In this document: one piece after another, positions 45,805-54,132 of the stretch
Position numbering within the stretch: the stretch's first letter is position 1
Layout: each line of letters opens with the position of its first letter
From: Gillisella vitis
GTDB taxonomy: Bacteria; Pseudomonadota; Alphaproteobacteria; Rhizobiales; Rhizobiaceae
Reading direction: 5' to 3'
Assembly: GCF_021559775.1 (NCBI RefSeq)
Contig: NZ_CP056049.1
Coordinates: 248,001-312,000, forward strand
DNA length: 64,000 nt
The notes under the pieces: model-generated
Databases searched by the model: none
What the model saw: the letters and a program-made list of their open reading frames with translations, nothing else
What the model was told of the DNA's origin: nothing
Program-made: the position numbers and the translations under genes

Positions 45805-46605
45805 ATGATCTATAAAACCCTTGATCTCGAATTGAACGGCGCGGTCGCAACAGTGTGGATGAACCGGCCAGACCTGCACAATGCCTTCGATGAGATGCTC
45901 ATTCAGGACATGACGCTGGCCATTGAAGCGCTGTCTGAAAACGACAGCGTGCGCGTCCTTGTGCTGGCCGGTCGTGGGGCCAGTTTTTCCGCAGGCGCTG
46001 ACCTTGCGTGGATGAAGCGGCAAGGTGCTGCTACCGTTGCGGACAATGCGGCGGATGCAGCCGCCATGGGGCGGATGTTCATGGCATTGCGCAATTGTCC
46101 CAAGCCGCTGATTGCCCGCATTCAAGGCGCTGCGATTGGCGGTGGAATGGGGCTGGTGGCGGCCTGCGACATTGCCGTTGCCGCTCCCGATGCCGTGTTT
46201 GCCACTTCAGAGGTTCGCCTCGCGCTGATCCCTGCGGTTATCAGCCCGCTGGTTGCTGCTGCGATTGGGGAGCGTCAGTGCCGCCGCTATTTCCTCACGG
46301 GGGAGCGGATGGGGGTTGAGAAGGCACATGTGCTGGGCCTTGTGCACGAGATTGCCGAAAAGGATGGCCTTGACGCTGCTGTTGCACGGATTGTTGCCGA
46401 TGTGCTGAAAGGTGCACCGGGTGCGGTAACAGAGGCGAAGGCGCTGATCACGCAGATTTCCGGCCGTCGTTTCGATGCAGCATTGGTGTCTGAAATGGCA
46501 GAGCGGATTGCGGCCCGCCGAGGCACGGATGAAGCCCGCGAGGGCCTTTCGGCTTTTCTGGAAAAACGCAAACCCGGCTGGATCGCGGATCGGAAAGAAG
46601 GGTGA
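45805..46605 (+). CDS. liuC: Methylglutaconyl-CoA hydratase (enoyl-CoA hydratase family)
   Basis: A 266-residue crotonase. The oxyanion-hole pieces GRGASFSAGADLAWMKR and RIQGAAIGGGMGLVAACDIA are intact. Position between the MCC subunits is the usual liuC/AUH location, so it most likely hydrates 3-methylglutaconyl-CoA to HMG-CoA. The frame is open upstream into liuB but the conserved start is the ATG at 45805, seven bases after the liuB stop. Confidence 0.92.
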   Translation: MIYKTLDLELNGAVATVWMNRPDLHNAFDEMLIQDMTLAIEALSENDSVRVLVLAGRGASFSAGADLAWMKRQGAATVADNAADAAAMGRMFMALRNCPKPLIARIQGAAIGGGMGLVAACDIAVAAPDAVFATSEVRLALIPAVISPLVAAAIGERQCRRYFLTGERMGVEKAHVLGLVHEIAEKDGLDAAVARIVADVLKGAPGAVTEAKALITQISGRRFDAALVSEMAERIAARRGTDEAREGLSAFLEKRKPGWIADRKEG

Positions 46606-46616
46606 AGGATCAAACC

Positions 46617-48605
46617 ATGTTTCAGAAAATCCTGATCGCCAATCGCGGCGAAATCGCCTGCCGCATTATCCGCACCGCACGGCGCATGGGCATTGCCACC
46701 GTTGCCGTCTATTCGCAGGCCGATGCTGGCGCGCGCCATGTTCGGCTTGCGGATGAGGCCATTCTCATCGGCCCTGCACCGGCGCGCGAATCCTATCTTG
46801 TTGCCGAGAACATTCTTGCCGCTGCCCGCCGCACGGGTGCTGAGGCCATTCACCCCGGCTACGGCTTTCTATCTGAGAATGAAGAGTTCGCCGAAGCCTG
46901 CGCTGCCAGCGGCATCGCCTTTATCGGGCCGCCCGCCGCTGCTATCCGTGCCATGGGATCAAAATCGGCTGCAAAAGAGCTGATGGGCAAGGCCGGGGTG
47001 CCGCTTGTGCCCGGCTATCACGGCACGGACAACGATCCGGCACGGCTGCGGCAAGAGGCCGATCACATTGGTTATCCCGTGCTGATCAAGGCCTCCGCAG
47101 GTGGTGGCGGCAAGGGTATGCGGCGAGTTGATCGCGCAGACGATTTTGCCGATGCGCTGGCCTCCTGCCAGCGTGAAGCGCGCAATGCCTTCGGCGACGA
47201 TCATGTGCTGATCGAGAAATACATTCTCAAGCCGCGCCATATCGAAATTCAGGTTTTTGCCGATTCCAGCGGCAACTGCATCCATCTTTATGAGCGCGAT
47301 TGCTCGGTGCAGCGCCGCCACCAGAAGGTTCTGGAAGAGGCACCCGCGCCGGGAATGACCGCAGAGCGGCGCGCAGCCATGGGTGCTGCTGCCGTGACGG
47401 CAGCAAAGGCGGTTGGCTATGTCGGGGCGGGCACTGTGGAGTTCATCGTCAATAGCGATGGGTCTTTTTACTTCATGGAGATGAACACCCGCTTGCAAGT
47501 GGAGCACCCGGTTACGGAAATGGTGACCGGGCTGGACCTTGTCGAGTGGCAGTTGCGCGTTGCCGCAGGCCACCCCTTGCCCTTGCGGCAGGAGGATGTG
47601 CCGCTGATGGGACACGCCATCGAGGCCCGCATCTATGCCGAGGATGCGGACGCAGGTTTTCTGCCGTCCATCGGCACCCTCCAACATCTGGGACTGCCGC
47701 AGCAGAATGCGCATGTGCGCATCGATAGCGCGGTCGATGCAGGCGACGCGATCTCACCCCATTACGACCCGATGATCGCCAAGCTGATCGTGTATGGAGC
47801 AAACCGCAAAGAAGCGCTGAACCGCATGAGCGAAGCCCTTGGCGCAATTCAGATTGTTGGCCTGACGGCGAATATCGGCTTTCTGCACCGGCTCATAAAG
47901 ACCCCGTCTTTCGCTGAGGCCGATCTCGACACCGGGCTGATTGAGCGCGAACAGGAGAGATTGTTTGCCCTATCCCCTGTGCCTGCCGGGGTCTGGTATC
48001 TGGCGGCTTTGGAGGAGCTTTTGCGGGACGTTCCTGCCAAGCCTGCATCCCCATGGGCGCTGACTGATGGCTGGCGGCTGACCGGCCGGGCGGAGCGCCG
48101 GATCGCGCTGTGCTGCAAAGGCGAAACGGTGACCGTCACCGCCGTTTTCTCCGGAGAGGGTTGGTCTCTGGCCCTGTCCGGCACGGATGAACCATCGACC
48201 TTTGCGCAAGGCCGTGCCAGCCAAAACGGCCCGGCAACGGCGCTTGATGTGCGGATTGGCGAGCGGCGTTACGACGCGGCGATCATGATTGATGGGAACC
48301 ATCGTCATGTGTTCTATACCGGGCAAACCTTTGTGGTGGAACGCTTGCCCGACCTGCAACGTGCCACCGACACCAACAGTGGCGGCGGCGGCCTGCGCGC
48401 CCCAATGCCCGGCGCGATCATCGCGCTGCTTGCCGAGCCGGGAGCCTCCTTGAAAACGGGCGAGCCATTGCTGGTTATGGAGGCAATGAAAATGGAACAC
48501 ACAATTGTTGCGCCATCCGATGGCACGCTCGCCAGCTTCCATTTTGCGGTTGGCGATCAGGTGGTGGCGGGTGCGGAGCTGGTTGATTTCCAGCCCGCCG
48601 CATAA
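46617..48605 (+). CDS. liuD: Methylcrotonyl-CoA carboxylase alpha subunit (biotin carboxylase/carrier)
   Basis: A 662-residue protein: biotin carboxylase (about 1-450, starting MFQKILIANRGEIACRIIRT, ATP-grasp loop KASAGGGGKGMR, HIEIQVFADSSGNCIHLYER), a middle linker domain, and a C-terminal biotinyl domain with EAMKMEH and biotin Lys625. It provides carboxybiotin to the beta subunit at 44199. I chose the ATG at 46617 (GAAGG eight bases before) over the GTG at 46602, which overlaps the liuC stop. Confidence 0.94.
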   Translation: MFQKILIANRGEIACRIIRTARRMGIATVAVYSQADAGARHVRLADEAILIGPAPARESYLVAENILAAARRTGAEAIHPGYGFLSENEEFAEACAASGIAFIGPPAAAIRAMGSKSAAKELMGKAGVPLVPGYHGTDNDPARLRQEADHIGYPVLIKASAGGGGKGMRRVDRADDFADALASCQREARNAFGDDHVLIEKYILKPRHIEIQVFADSSGNCIHLYERDCSVQRRHQKVLEEAPAPGMTAERRAAMGAAAVTAAKAVGYVGAGTVEFIVNSDGSFYFMEMNTRLQVEHPVTEMVTGLDLVEWQLRVAAGHPLPLRQEDVPLMGHAIEARIYAEDADAGFLPSIGTLQHLGLPQQNAHVRIDSAVDAGDAISPHYDPMIAKLIVYGANRKEALNRMSEALGAIQIVGLTANIGFLHRLIKTPSFAEADLDTGLIEREQERLFALSPVPAGVWYLAALEELLRDVPAKPASPWALTDGWRLTGRAERRIALCCKGETVTVTAVFSGEGWSLALSGTDEPSTFAQGRASQNGPATALDVRIGERRYDAAIMIDGNHRHVFYTGQTFVVERLPDLQRATDTNSGGGGLRAPMPGAIIALLAEPGASLKTGEPLLVMEAMKMEHTIVAPSDGTLASFHFAVGDQVVAGAELVDFQPAA

Positions 48606-48615
48606 GGACAAGATC

Positions 48616-49539
48616 ATGCACCAAACCAGCGACGACAACATCGTCATTGTCGAGGTCGGCCCTAGAGACGGTTTGCAAAACGAAGCCGCTATTGTTTCGA
48701 CCGATGTGAAGATCGAATTGGTGAAACGTCTGGCCAGAGCTGGCCTTGATCACATTGAAGCAACCGCTTTTGTGTCGCCAAAATGGGTTCCGCAAATGGC
48801 CGATAGTACCGATGTTATGAGGGCTTGCGCCTCGGCAGCGGAGCTTTCGCATGTCACCCTCTCGGCCCTCACGCCCAATCTCAAAGGTTTCGAGGCCGCC
48901 ATTGCTGCCGGAAGCCGCGAGGTGGCGGTGTTTGCCTCTGCCTCCGAGACCTTCTCCCGGCGCAACATCAATTGCTCGATTGACGACTCCTTCACACGCT
49001 TCGAGCCGATTTTCGAGGCGGCGCGGGCCGTGGGCATTCCGGTGCGCGGCTATGTTTCCTGCGTCATCGCCTGCCCTTATGAAGGCGCGATTGATCCGCG
49101 TGCTGTCGCGCGCGTTAGTCGTCTTTTGCTGGAAAAAGGCGCCCGCGAAGTCTCCCTTGGCGACACAATCGGGGTTGGAACACCTGCGAAGGTCAAGCGC
49201 ATGCTTGAAGCAGTGGCGGCAGAGGCACCCTTATCGGCGCTGGCGGGACATTTCCACGACACCTATGGCATGGGGATCGCCAATATTCAGGCCGCACTCG
49301 ATGCGGGCATCCGTGTGTTCGACAGCTCCATCGGTGGCCTTGGCGGCTGCCCCTATGCCGCTGGCGCGGCTGGCAATGTTGCGACAGAGGAAGTGGTCTA
49401 TCTGCTGCAAGACCTCGGCCTGTGCCGCGATATAAACCTGCCCAGACTGGCTGAAACCGCCGCATGGATCAGCCACATCACCGGACGAACGGACGTCTCG
49501 CGTGTTACGAGAGCTCTGATGGGCAGTTCAAAGAGCTGA
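48616..49539 (+). CDS. liuE: Hydroxymethylglutaryl-CoA lyase
   Basis: A 307-residue TIM-barrel lyase. It begins with EVGPRDGLQNEAAIV and has the metal site GHFHDTYGMG and the HMG-CoA lyase Cys signature GGCPYAAGAAGNVATE. It splits HMG-CoA to acetyl-CoA and acetoacetate, the last step of the leucine pathway. AAGGACA lies before the ATG, 10 bases after liuD. It ends the operon; isovaleryl-CoA dehydrogenase is not in this window. Confidence 0.95.
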   Translation: MHQTSDDNIVIVEVGPRDGLQNEAAIVSTDVKIELVKRLARAGLDHIEATAFVSPKWVPQMADSTDVMRACASAAELSHVTLSALTPNLKGFEAAIAAGSREVAVFASASETFSRRNINCSIDDSFTRFEPIFEAARAVGIPVRGYVSCVIACPYEGAIDPRAVARVSRLLLEKGAREVSLGDTIGVGTPAKVKRMLEAVAAEAPLSALAGHFHDTYGMGIANIQAALDAGIRVFDSSIGGLGGCPYAAGAAGNVATEEVVYLLQDLGLCRDINLPRLAETAAWISHITGRTDVSRVTRALMGSSKS

Positions 49540-50003
49540 CATGGTCTCAGCCAGAGAACGATGCGCGGACCATTGTTGTGTCCGGGCAGACCCACGCATC
49601 CATAAATTTCAGAAAAAGAGGACATCGCGAGCCTTGTCGAACGAATGGTATCGCGAAGTTATCTATAAATACGTGTTGTGCGCTCACGCGACGATTTTTC
49701 TACTCCATCCTTCAGAAAACGTCACTCGTTAGCTCGAGTTTGATGGCATTCACAAAGGGGGGTCGGAACAAGAGCAGTTCAAAACACTGCGCTAAGGTTC
49801 AACGTAGCGTGAACTGCGTTACGAATTCCCAAAAGGGTCCACCCGCGGATCGTAAACTAAAGGCGGCAACGTGCATGGTAATCCCGCCGTTTTTAACGGG
49901 GGCTTGAGCCAACAAAGTCAGTCACAGAGCCGCGAGGGAGAAGAAACCTAGTGCACTGACGCATTCACTTCGTTCATGCTTTCGTTCACCCGTCTTTTGG
50001 TTA

Positions 50004-50048
50004 TGCATCGATCCAAACGGAGGCTTCAGCCGAGTTTGGATCGATGCA
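50004..50048. repeat. Cruciform-type palindrome 1
   Basis: TGCATCGATCCAAAC (50004-50018) pairs perfectly with GTTTGGATCGATGCA (50034-50048). The loop itself contains GGCT-TC-AGCC, so the whole element can fold into a nearly continuous stem. It may be a terminator for liuE or a dispersed palindromic repeat. Confidence 0.75.
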
Positions 50049-50053
50049 CCAGT

Positions 50054-50120
50054 GGTCCGATTCCGACATTTGCCTCCGTCTCCAGCACCCTCGAGAGCAA
50101 ATGTCGGAGTCTTAAGGACC
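50054..50120. repeat. Palindrome 2
   Basis: GATTCCGACATTTGC (50059-50073) pairs with GCAAATGTCGGAGTC (50097-50111), 14 of 15 with one G-T. Outer arms GGTCC (50054) and GGACC (50116) extend it. It ends four bases before the stop codon side of the MerR-type gene. The spacer is 23 bases. A dispersed intergenic repeat is the likeliest explanation. Confidence 0.7.
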
Positions 50121-50123
50121 CCA

Positions 50124-50939
50124 CTAGAAGGTGGGCGGGGTATTAATCCAGATCAACGTGGCCTGCACGTCCGCCGGATTGCGCCAGGAATGCGGACGGC
50201 TGCTCTCAAAGTAAAAACTGTCGCCGGTCCGAAGATCATAAAACTGGTCCCCGTCGAGAACGATCTGCAACGCTCCCGCAAGAACGAAGATAAATTCCTC
50301 GCCCTCGTGCCGGTAAGCACCTTCGCTGGACGCGCCGGGTGCCAAATCAAACCGATGACATTCCATCTGCCGCGCCCCGGCGGCAAGTGAATGGATGGAA
50401 ACGCCCATTGATGTGGTCGGCCACGTCATCCACTCGCCGTCACGCACCACTGACGCGCTCTGTTGCTGGGTTGGATGCCCGTTCAGATCGGCAACCGTGG
50501 TGCCGAAGTGCTTGGCCAAGTCGTGAAGAACGGTGATGGAAATACCCTGAGATGTGCGCTCGAACGTCGAAAGCTGTGAGACGGACGCTCCTGTCGCCCG
50601 GGCCACCGCGTCCAGGGTTTGGTGTGACAGCCTGCGCATTTGCCGAACCTTCGTGCCAATCGCCGCCGTGTCCGTCACCGGTTCAGCCACGTCGAGCCCC
50701 TTCTGGCCCGTTTCAGGATGCCCCAGTTCCTCTTTAATGGCAGCCGGGTTTAGCCCTCTTTCGCTGCGCAACCAGGCAATCCTGGCAATGCGCTCCAGAA
50801 CAGCCGAATCGTAAAGCCTCTGTCCCGATGGCGTGCGTGCTGGCTCGATCAGCCCCTGCTGTTCCCATAGCCTCAGAGTCGATTGCGAAACACCGGACAT
50901 CCGGGCAGCTTCGGCGATTTTAAGGTGGGTGTTTTGCAT
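50124..50939 (-). CDS. MerR-XRE-cupin three-domain regulator
   Basis: A 271-residue regulator with three parts. Residues about 5-75 are a MerR winged helix (MSGVSQSTLRLWEQQGLIEP, RLYDSAVLERIARIAWL). About 90-150 is an XRE/Cro helix-turn-helix (VRQMRRLSHQTLDAVARATG, SVSQLSTFERTSQG). About 185-268 is a cupin (AYRHEGEEFIFVLAGALQIV, SRPHSWRNP). The XRE-cupin half resembles PuuR-type regulators of polyamine/GABA genes. It is divergent from gabT, 142 bases away, and so is its probable regulator. Confidence 0.85.
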   Translation of the reverse strand: MQNTHLKIAEAARMSGVSQSTLRLWEQQGLIEPARTPSGQRLYDSAVLERIARIAWLRSERGLNPAAIKEELGHPETGQKGLDVAEPVTDTAAIGTKVRQMRRLSHQTLDAVARATGASVSQLSTFERTSQGISITVLHDLAKHFGTTVADLNGHPTQQQSASVVRDGEWMTWPTTSMGVSIHSLAAGARQMECHRFDLAPGASSEGAYRHEGEEFIFVLAGALQIVLDGDQFYDLRTGDSFYFESSRPHSWRNPADVQATLIWINTPPTF

Positions 50940-51081
50940 CGTATTTCCAGCATGGCTTAAGTGCGTTGTTTTTTTTCTAGCGGCTGTGTGATGGGCATTG
51001 CAAGTCTACCGAAAAAATGTAGAGATTTTCACGATATCATCATTGCAACTTCCGATAACCCCAGGCTCGAAGGTGTTTTCA

Positions 51082-52362
51082 ATGCAGAATTCGCAACTCG
51101 CGGCACGCCGCACGAATGCCATCTCCCGCGGCGTCGGCGTGACGACCCAGATTTATGCCGAACGGGCCGAAAATGCCGAGATCTGGGATGTCGAAGGCCG
51201 CCGTTATATTGATTTTGCTGCCGGGATCGCCGTCGTCAATACCGGTCACCGACACCCAAAGGTGATTGCTGCGGTGAAGGCGCAACTCGATTGCTTCACC
51301 CATACCTGCCATCAGGTCATCCCCTATGAGAACTATGTGCGCCTTGCCGAGCGCCTTAACCAGGCAGTACCGGGAAATTTCGAGAAGAAGACAATTTTTG
51401 TGACGACCGGTGCCGAGGCGGTCGAGAACGCCGTCAAGATCGCCAGGGCGGCAACCAACCGGTCTGCCGTCATCGCCTTCACCGGCGCCTTCCATGGACG
51501 CACCTTCATGGGCATGACGTTGACGGGCAAGGTTACCCCCTACAAGGTTGGCTTCGGGGCGATGATGCCGGATGTCTTTCATGTCCCCTTCCCGGTCGAA
51601 CTGCATGGCCAGACGATGGAGGATTCGTTGGCTGTGCTCGACAAGCTCTTTAAGGCTGATGTCGATCCGGAGCGCGTTGCAGCCTTCATCATCGAACCCG
51701 TGCAAGGCGAAGGTGGATTTTACGAAGTACCCCGACTTTTCATGCAGAAGCTGCGCCAGATTGCCGACAAGCACGGTATCCTGCTGATCGCGGATGAAGT
51801 CCAGACAGGCTTTGCGCGCACCGGCAAGCTTTTCGCCATGGAGCATTTCGGCGTCGTTGCCGATATCACCACAATGGCCAAGGGCCTCGGTGGCGGCTTC
51901 CCCATCGCGGCTGTCACCGGCCGGGCGGACATCATGGACGCACCGGGCCCAGGTGGTCTCGGCGGCACCTATGGCGGCAATCCGATTGGCATTGCAGCCG
52001 GCAATGCCGTCCTCGATGTAATCGAGGAAGAGCAACTGGCAGATCGCGCCACGTCGCTCGGCAACCGCCTTAAGCAAAGACTTCATTCCCTGTCCGATGC
52101 CGTGCCTGAGATCGCCGACATCCGCGGTCCCGGCTTCATGAACGCCGTGGAATTCAACCTGCCCGGTTCCAAGACTCCGGATGCCGATTTCACCAACAAG
52201 GTGCGGACCGTGGCCGTGGAAAAGGGGCTTATTCTGCTGACCTGCGGTGTGTATGGCAATGTCATCCGCTTTCTGGCTCCCCTGACGATCGACGAGAAAA
52301 CCTTCAGCGAAGCGCTCGATATCCTTGAAGAAACATTGCGCGCCTGCACCAGGAATAGTTGA
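51082..52362 (+). CDS. gabT: 4-aminobutyrate aminotransferase
   Basis: A 426-residue class III PLP aminotransferase. It starts MQNSQLAARRTNAISRGVGV and contains the PLP-phosphate region TTGAEAVENAVKIARA, the cofactor Asp in LIADEVQTGFARTGK, and the Schiff-base lysine in TMAKGLGGGFP. It moves the amino group of GABA to 2-oxoglutarate to give succinate semialdehyde and glutamate. AAGG precedes the ATG at 51082. No gabD lies directly next to it. A 14-base palindrome GGCAGGCGCCTGCC at 52376 follows the stop. Confidence 0.94.
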   Translation: MQNSQLAARRTNAISRGVGVTTQIYAERAENAEIWDVEGRRYIDFAAGIAVVNTGHRHPKVIAAVKAQLDCFTHTCHQVIPYENYVRLAERLNQAVPGNFEKKTIFVTTGAEAVENAVKIARAATNRSAVIAFTGAFHGRTFMGMTLTGKVTPYKVGFGAMMPDVFHVPFPVELHGQTMEDSLAVLDKLFKADVDPERVAAFIIEPVQGEGGFYEVPRLFMQKLRQIADKHGILLIADEVQTGFARTGKLFAMEHFGVVADITTMAKGLGGGFPIAAVTGRADIMDAPGPGGLGGTYGGNPIGIAAGNAVLDVIEEEQLADRATSLGNRLKQRLHSLSDAVPEIADIRGPGFMNAVEFNLPGSKTPDADFTNKVRTVAVEKGLILLTCGVYGNVIRFLAPLTIDEKTFSEALDILEETLRACTRNS

Positions 52363-52393
52363 CGCTATAATGCCCGGCAGGCGCCTGCCAGGC

Positions 52394-52714
52394 TCAAGGG
52401 ATCAGAGTTGGCTTAGGCATCGGACCGAAAAGTGGGAACCGGTTTTCGGTCCGATGCTCTAGGGCGAGCGGGTATCCGGCAAGCTGCAAGAATGTCTGGA
52501 CAATCTCGAATGCAACCTCTTTATCGATGCCCTTCTCATCCAGAAACTGTTGCTGGAGGTCTGTTTTCACTTCGGAATAGAATGAGAATGCCGAAGCATC
52601 GACATTCTCAACACTCGCGAAATCGGAAATTTTGGATGCGAGTTGCGCAGCCGAAAGGTCCGTCCCGTAAGGGGCGTTCACAGTCGACAGTACCTTAAAC
52701 GCAACGCTCGACAT
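52394..52714 (-). CDS. Small hypothetical protein with repeat-derived tail
   Basis: A 106-residue protein. The first ~80 residues (MSSVAFKVLSTVNAPYGTDL onward, with FSFYSEVKTDLQQQFL and VAFEIVQTFLQLAGYPL) look like a folded alpha-helical protein of unknown family. The last ~23 residues (EHRTENRFPLFGPMPKP) are encoded by the palindromic repeat at 52417-52457 and its flank, so they are probably not part of the original protein. I chose the start at 52714; an earlier in-frame ATG (52735) is less likely. Confidence 0.6.
   Translation of the reverse strand: MSSVAFKVLSTVNAPYGTDLSAAQLASKISDFASVENVDASAFSFYSEVKTDLQQQFLDEKGIDKEVAFEIVQTFLQLAGYPLALEHRTENRFPLFGPMPKPTLIP
52417..52457. repeat. Dispersed palindromic repeat inside a coding region
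   Basis: GCATCGGACCGAAAA (52417-52431) pairs perfectly with TTTTCGGTCCGATGC (52443-52457). Palindromes of this sequence style (GCATCGGACCGAAAA...CGGTTTTCGGTC) are, from memory, a known intergenic repeat type in Ochrobactrum/Brucella/Rhizobium genomes. Here it encodes the C-terminus of the small protein at 52394. Confidence 0.8.
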
Positions 52715-52899
52715 TGTTATCACCACCATTTCCAATCAACTATATAAGACCTAACCGTTAAAAACGCAGGAAACACCGCAGACGCAGGACCCTCAGGCTG
52801 TCAGCCGTGCAGAGACGGGGTCACGCCTCACTCTAGGAGATCGAACTGTAGACCGCGCAAATGTTGACAGATACGATTAGAACATTTAGTGAACATCGT

Positions 52900-54132
52900 A
52901 TGAAAAAGTCACTCAAAGAACGCCTCGCCATCCTCTCGGATGCCGCAAAATACGATGCGTCTTGCGCCTCCAGCGGAACGACAAAGCGGAACGCAGCAGC
53001 CGCGGGCGGGCTGGGATCGACGGAGGGCTCCGGGATCTGCCATGCCTATGCGCCGGACGGGCGATGCATCTCTCTCCTTAAAATCCTGATGACGAATTTC
53101 TGTATTTACGACTGTGCGTATTGTATCAACCGGTCGTCCAGCAATGTTGAGCGGGCGCGGTTTTCGGTCGAGGACGTCATCTGGCTGACCCTCGAATTCT
53201 ATCGCCGCAATTACATCGAGGGTCTCTTTCTGTCCTCTGGCATCATCCGCTCTTCCGATTACACAATGGAAGAGATGGTCCGCATCGCTCGCGAATTGCG
53301 CACGACACATAATTTCCATGGCTACATTCATCTCAAATCTATTCCCGAGGCGTCGACCCAACTGATTGAGGAAGCCGGGCTCTATGCGGATCGCCTTTCG
53401 ATCAATATCGAATTGCCGACCGATGCGGGCATCGGGAAATTCGCCCCGGAAAAACGGCCCGACAACATTCGCCAGTCGATGGGCAATTTGCGCTTGAAGA
53501 TCGAAGAAATGGCCGACCCGACCCTACAGACCAAGCGGCGAAAGAGGTTCGCACCCGCCGGGCAAAGCACCCAGATGATCGTCGGCGCCGACGCTGCCGA
53601 CGATGCGACCATCCTTGGCACCAGTGCGAGGCTCTATGGAAGCTATGGCTTGAAGCGTGTCTATTATTCCGCCTTCAGCCCGATCCCGGATTCGTCAAAA
53701 AACCTTCCGCTGATCAAGCCGCCGCTGATGCGGGAGCATCGACTGTATCAGGCAGACTGGCTCTATCGATTCTACGGGTTCGACATCGCAGAGATCACGG
53801 CGGCACGGCCAGACGGCATGCTCGATCTCGACCTCGATCCGAAACTCGCCTGGGCGCTTGGCCATCGCGATCGATTTCCAGTCGACATCAATCTCGCCGA
53901 CAAGGAAGCGCTTCTGCGTGTGCCTGGCTTCGGCACAAAGACCGTCACATCCATTCTCTCAACACGGCGGTTCAAGCGGCTGCGGCTCGAGGATATCGGG
54001 CGTCTCGGCGTGTCCCTCAAAAAAGTCCAGCCGTTCATCACTGCTGAGGGCTGGACGCCGCATCGCTTGATCGATCGCGCCGACTTGCGGGCGATGTTCA
54101 TGCCAAAGCCCGAACAATTATCGTTATTATGA
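52900..54132 (+). CDS. Putative DNA modification/repair radical SAM protein
   Basis: A 410-residue radical SAM enzyme. The cluster motif is CIYDCAYC (Cys68, Cys72, Cys75; CxxxCxxC), followed by the barrel (FLSSGIIRSSDYTMEEMVRI, GYIHLKSIPEAS). A C-terminal helix-hairpin-helix region (DINLADKEALLRVPGFGTKT) is typical of DNA-binding proteins. This matches the family TIGR03916, described as linked to a uracil-DNA glycosylase partner, and that partner follows with a four-base overlap. An in-frame ATG at 52861 is the alternative start. Its substrate is not known. Confidence 0.88.
   Translation: MKKSLKERLAILSDAAKYDASCASSGTTKRNAAAAGGLGSTEGSGICHAYAPDGRCISLLKILMTNFCIYDCAYCINRSSSNVERARFSVEDVIWLTLEFYRRNYIEGLFLSSGIIRSSDYTMEEMVRIARELRTTHNFHGYIHLKSIPEASTQLIEEAGLYADRLSINIELPTDAGIGKFAPEKRPDNIRQSMGNLRLKIEEMADPTLQTKRRKRFAPAGQSTQMIVGADAADDATILGTSARLYGSYGLKRVYYSAFSPIPDSSKNLPLIKPPLMREHRLYQADWLYRFYGFDIAEITAARPDGMLDLDLDPKLAWALGHRDRFPVDINLADKEALLRVPGFGTKTVTSILSTRRFKRLRLEDIGRLGVSLKKVQPFITAEGWTPHRLIDRADLRAMFMPKPEQLSLL

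Larger units (their letters stand above)
49540..50123. other. Non-coding region with two large palindromes
   Basis: About 580 bases between the convergent liuE and MerR-type regulator genes. No gene or RNA is supported in 49540-49990. From 50004 two long inverted repeats follow each other (listed separately). Confidence 0.5.

Noticed and set aside
49860..49910. A possible terminator, CCGTT-TTT-AACGG
   Set aside because: The stem is only five pairs and far from both gene ends; too weak to report as a feature.
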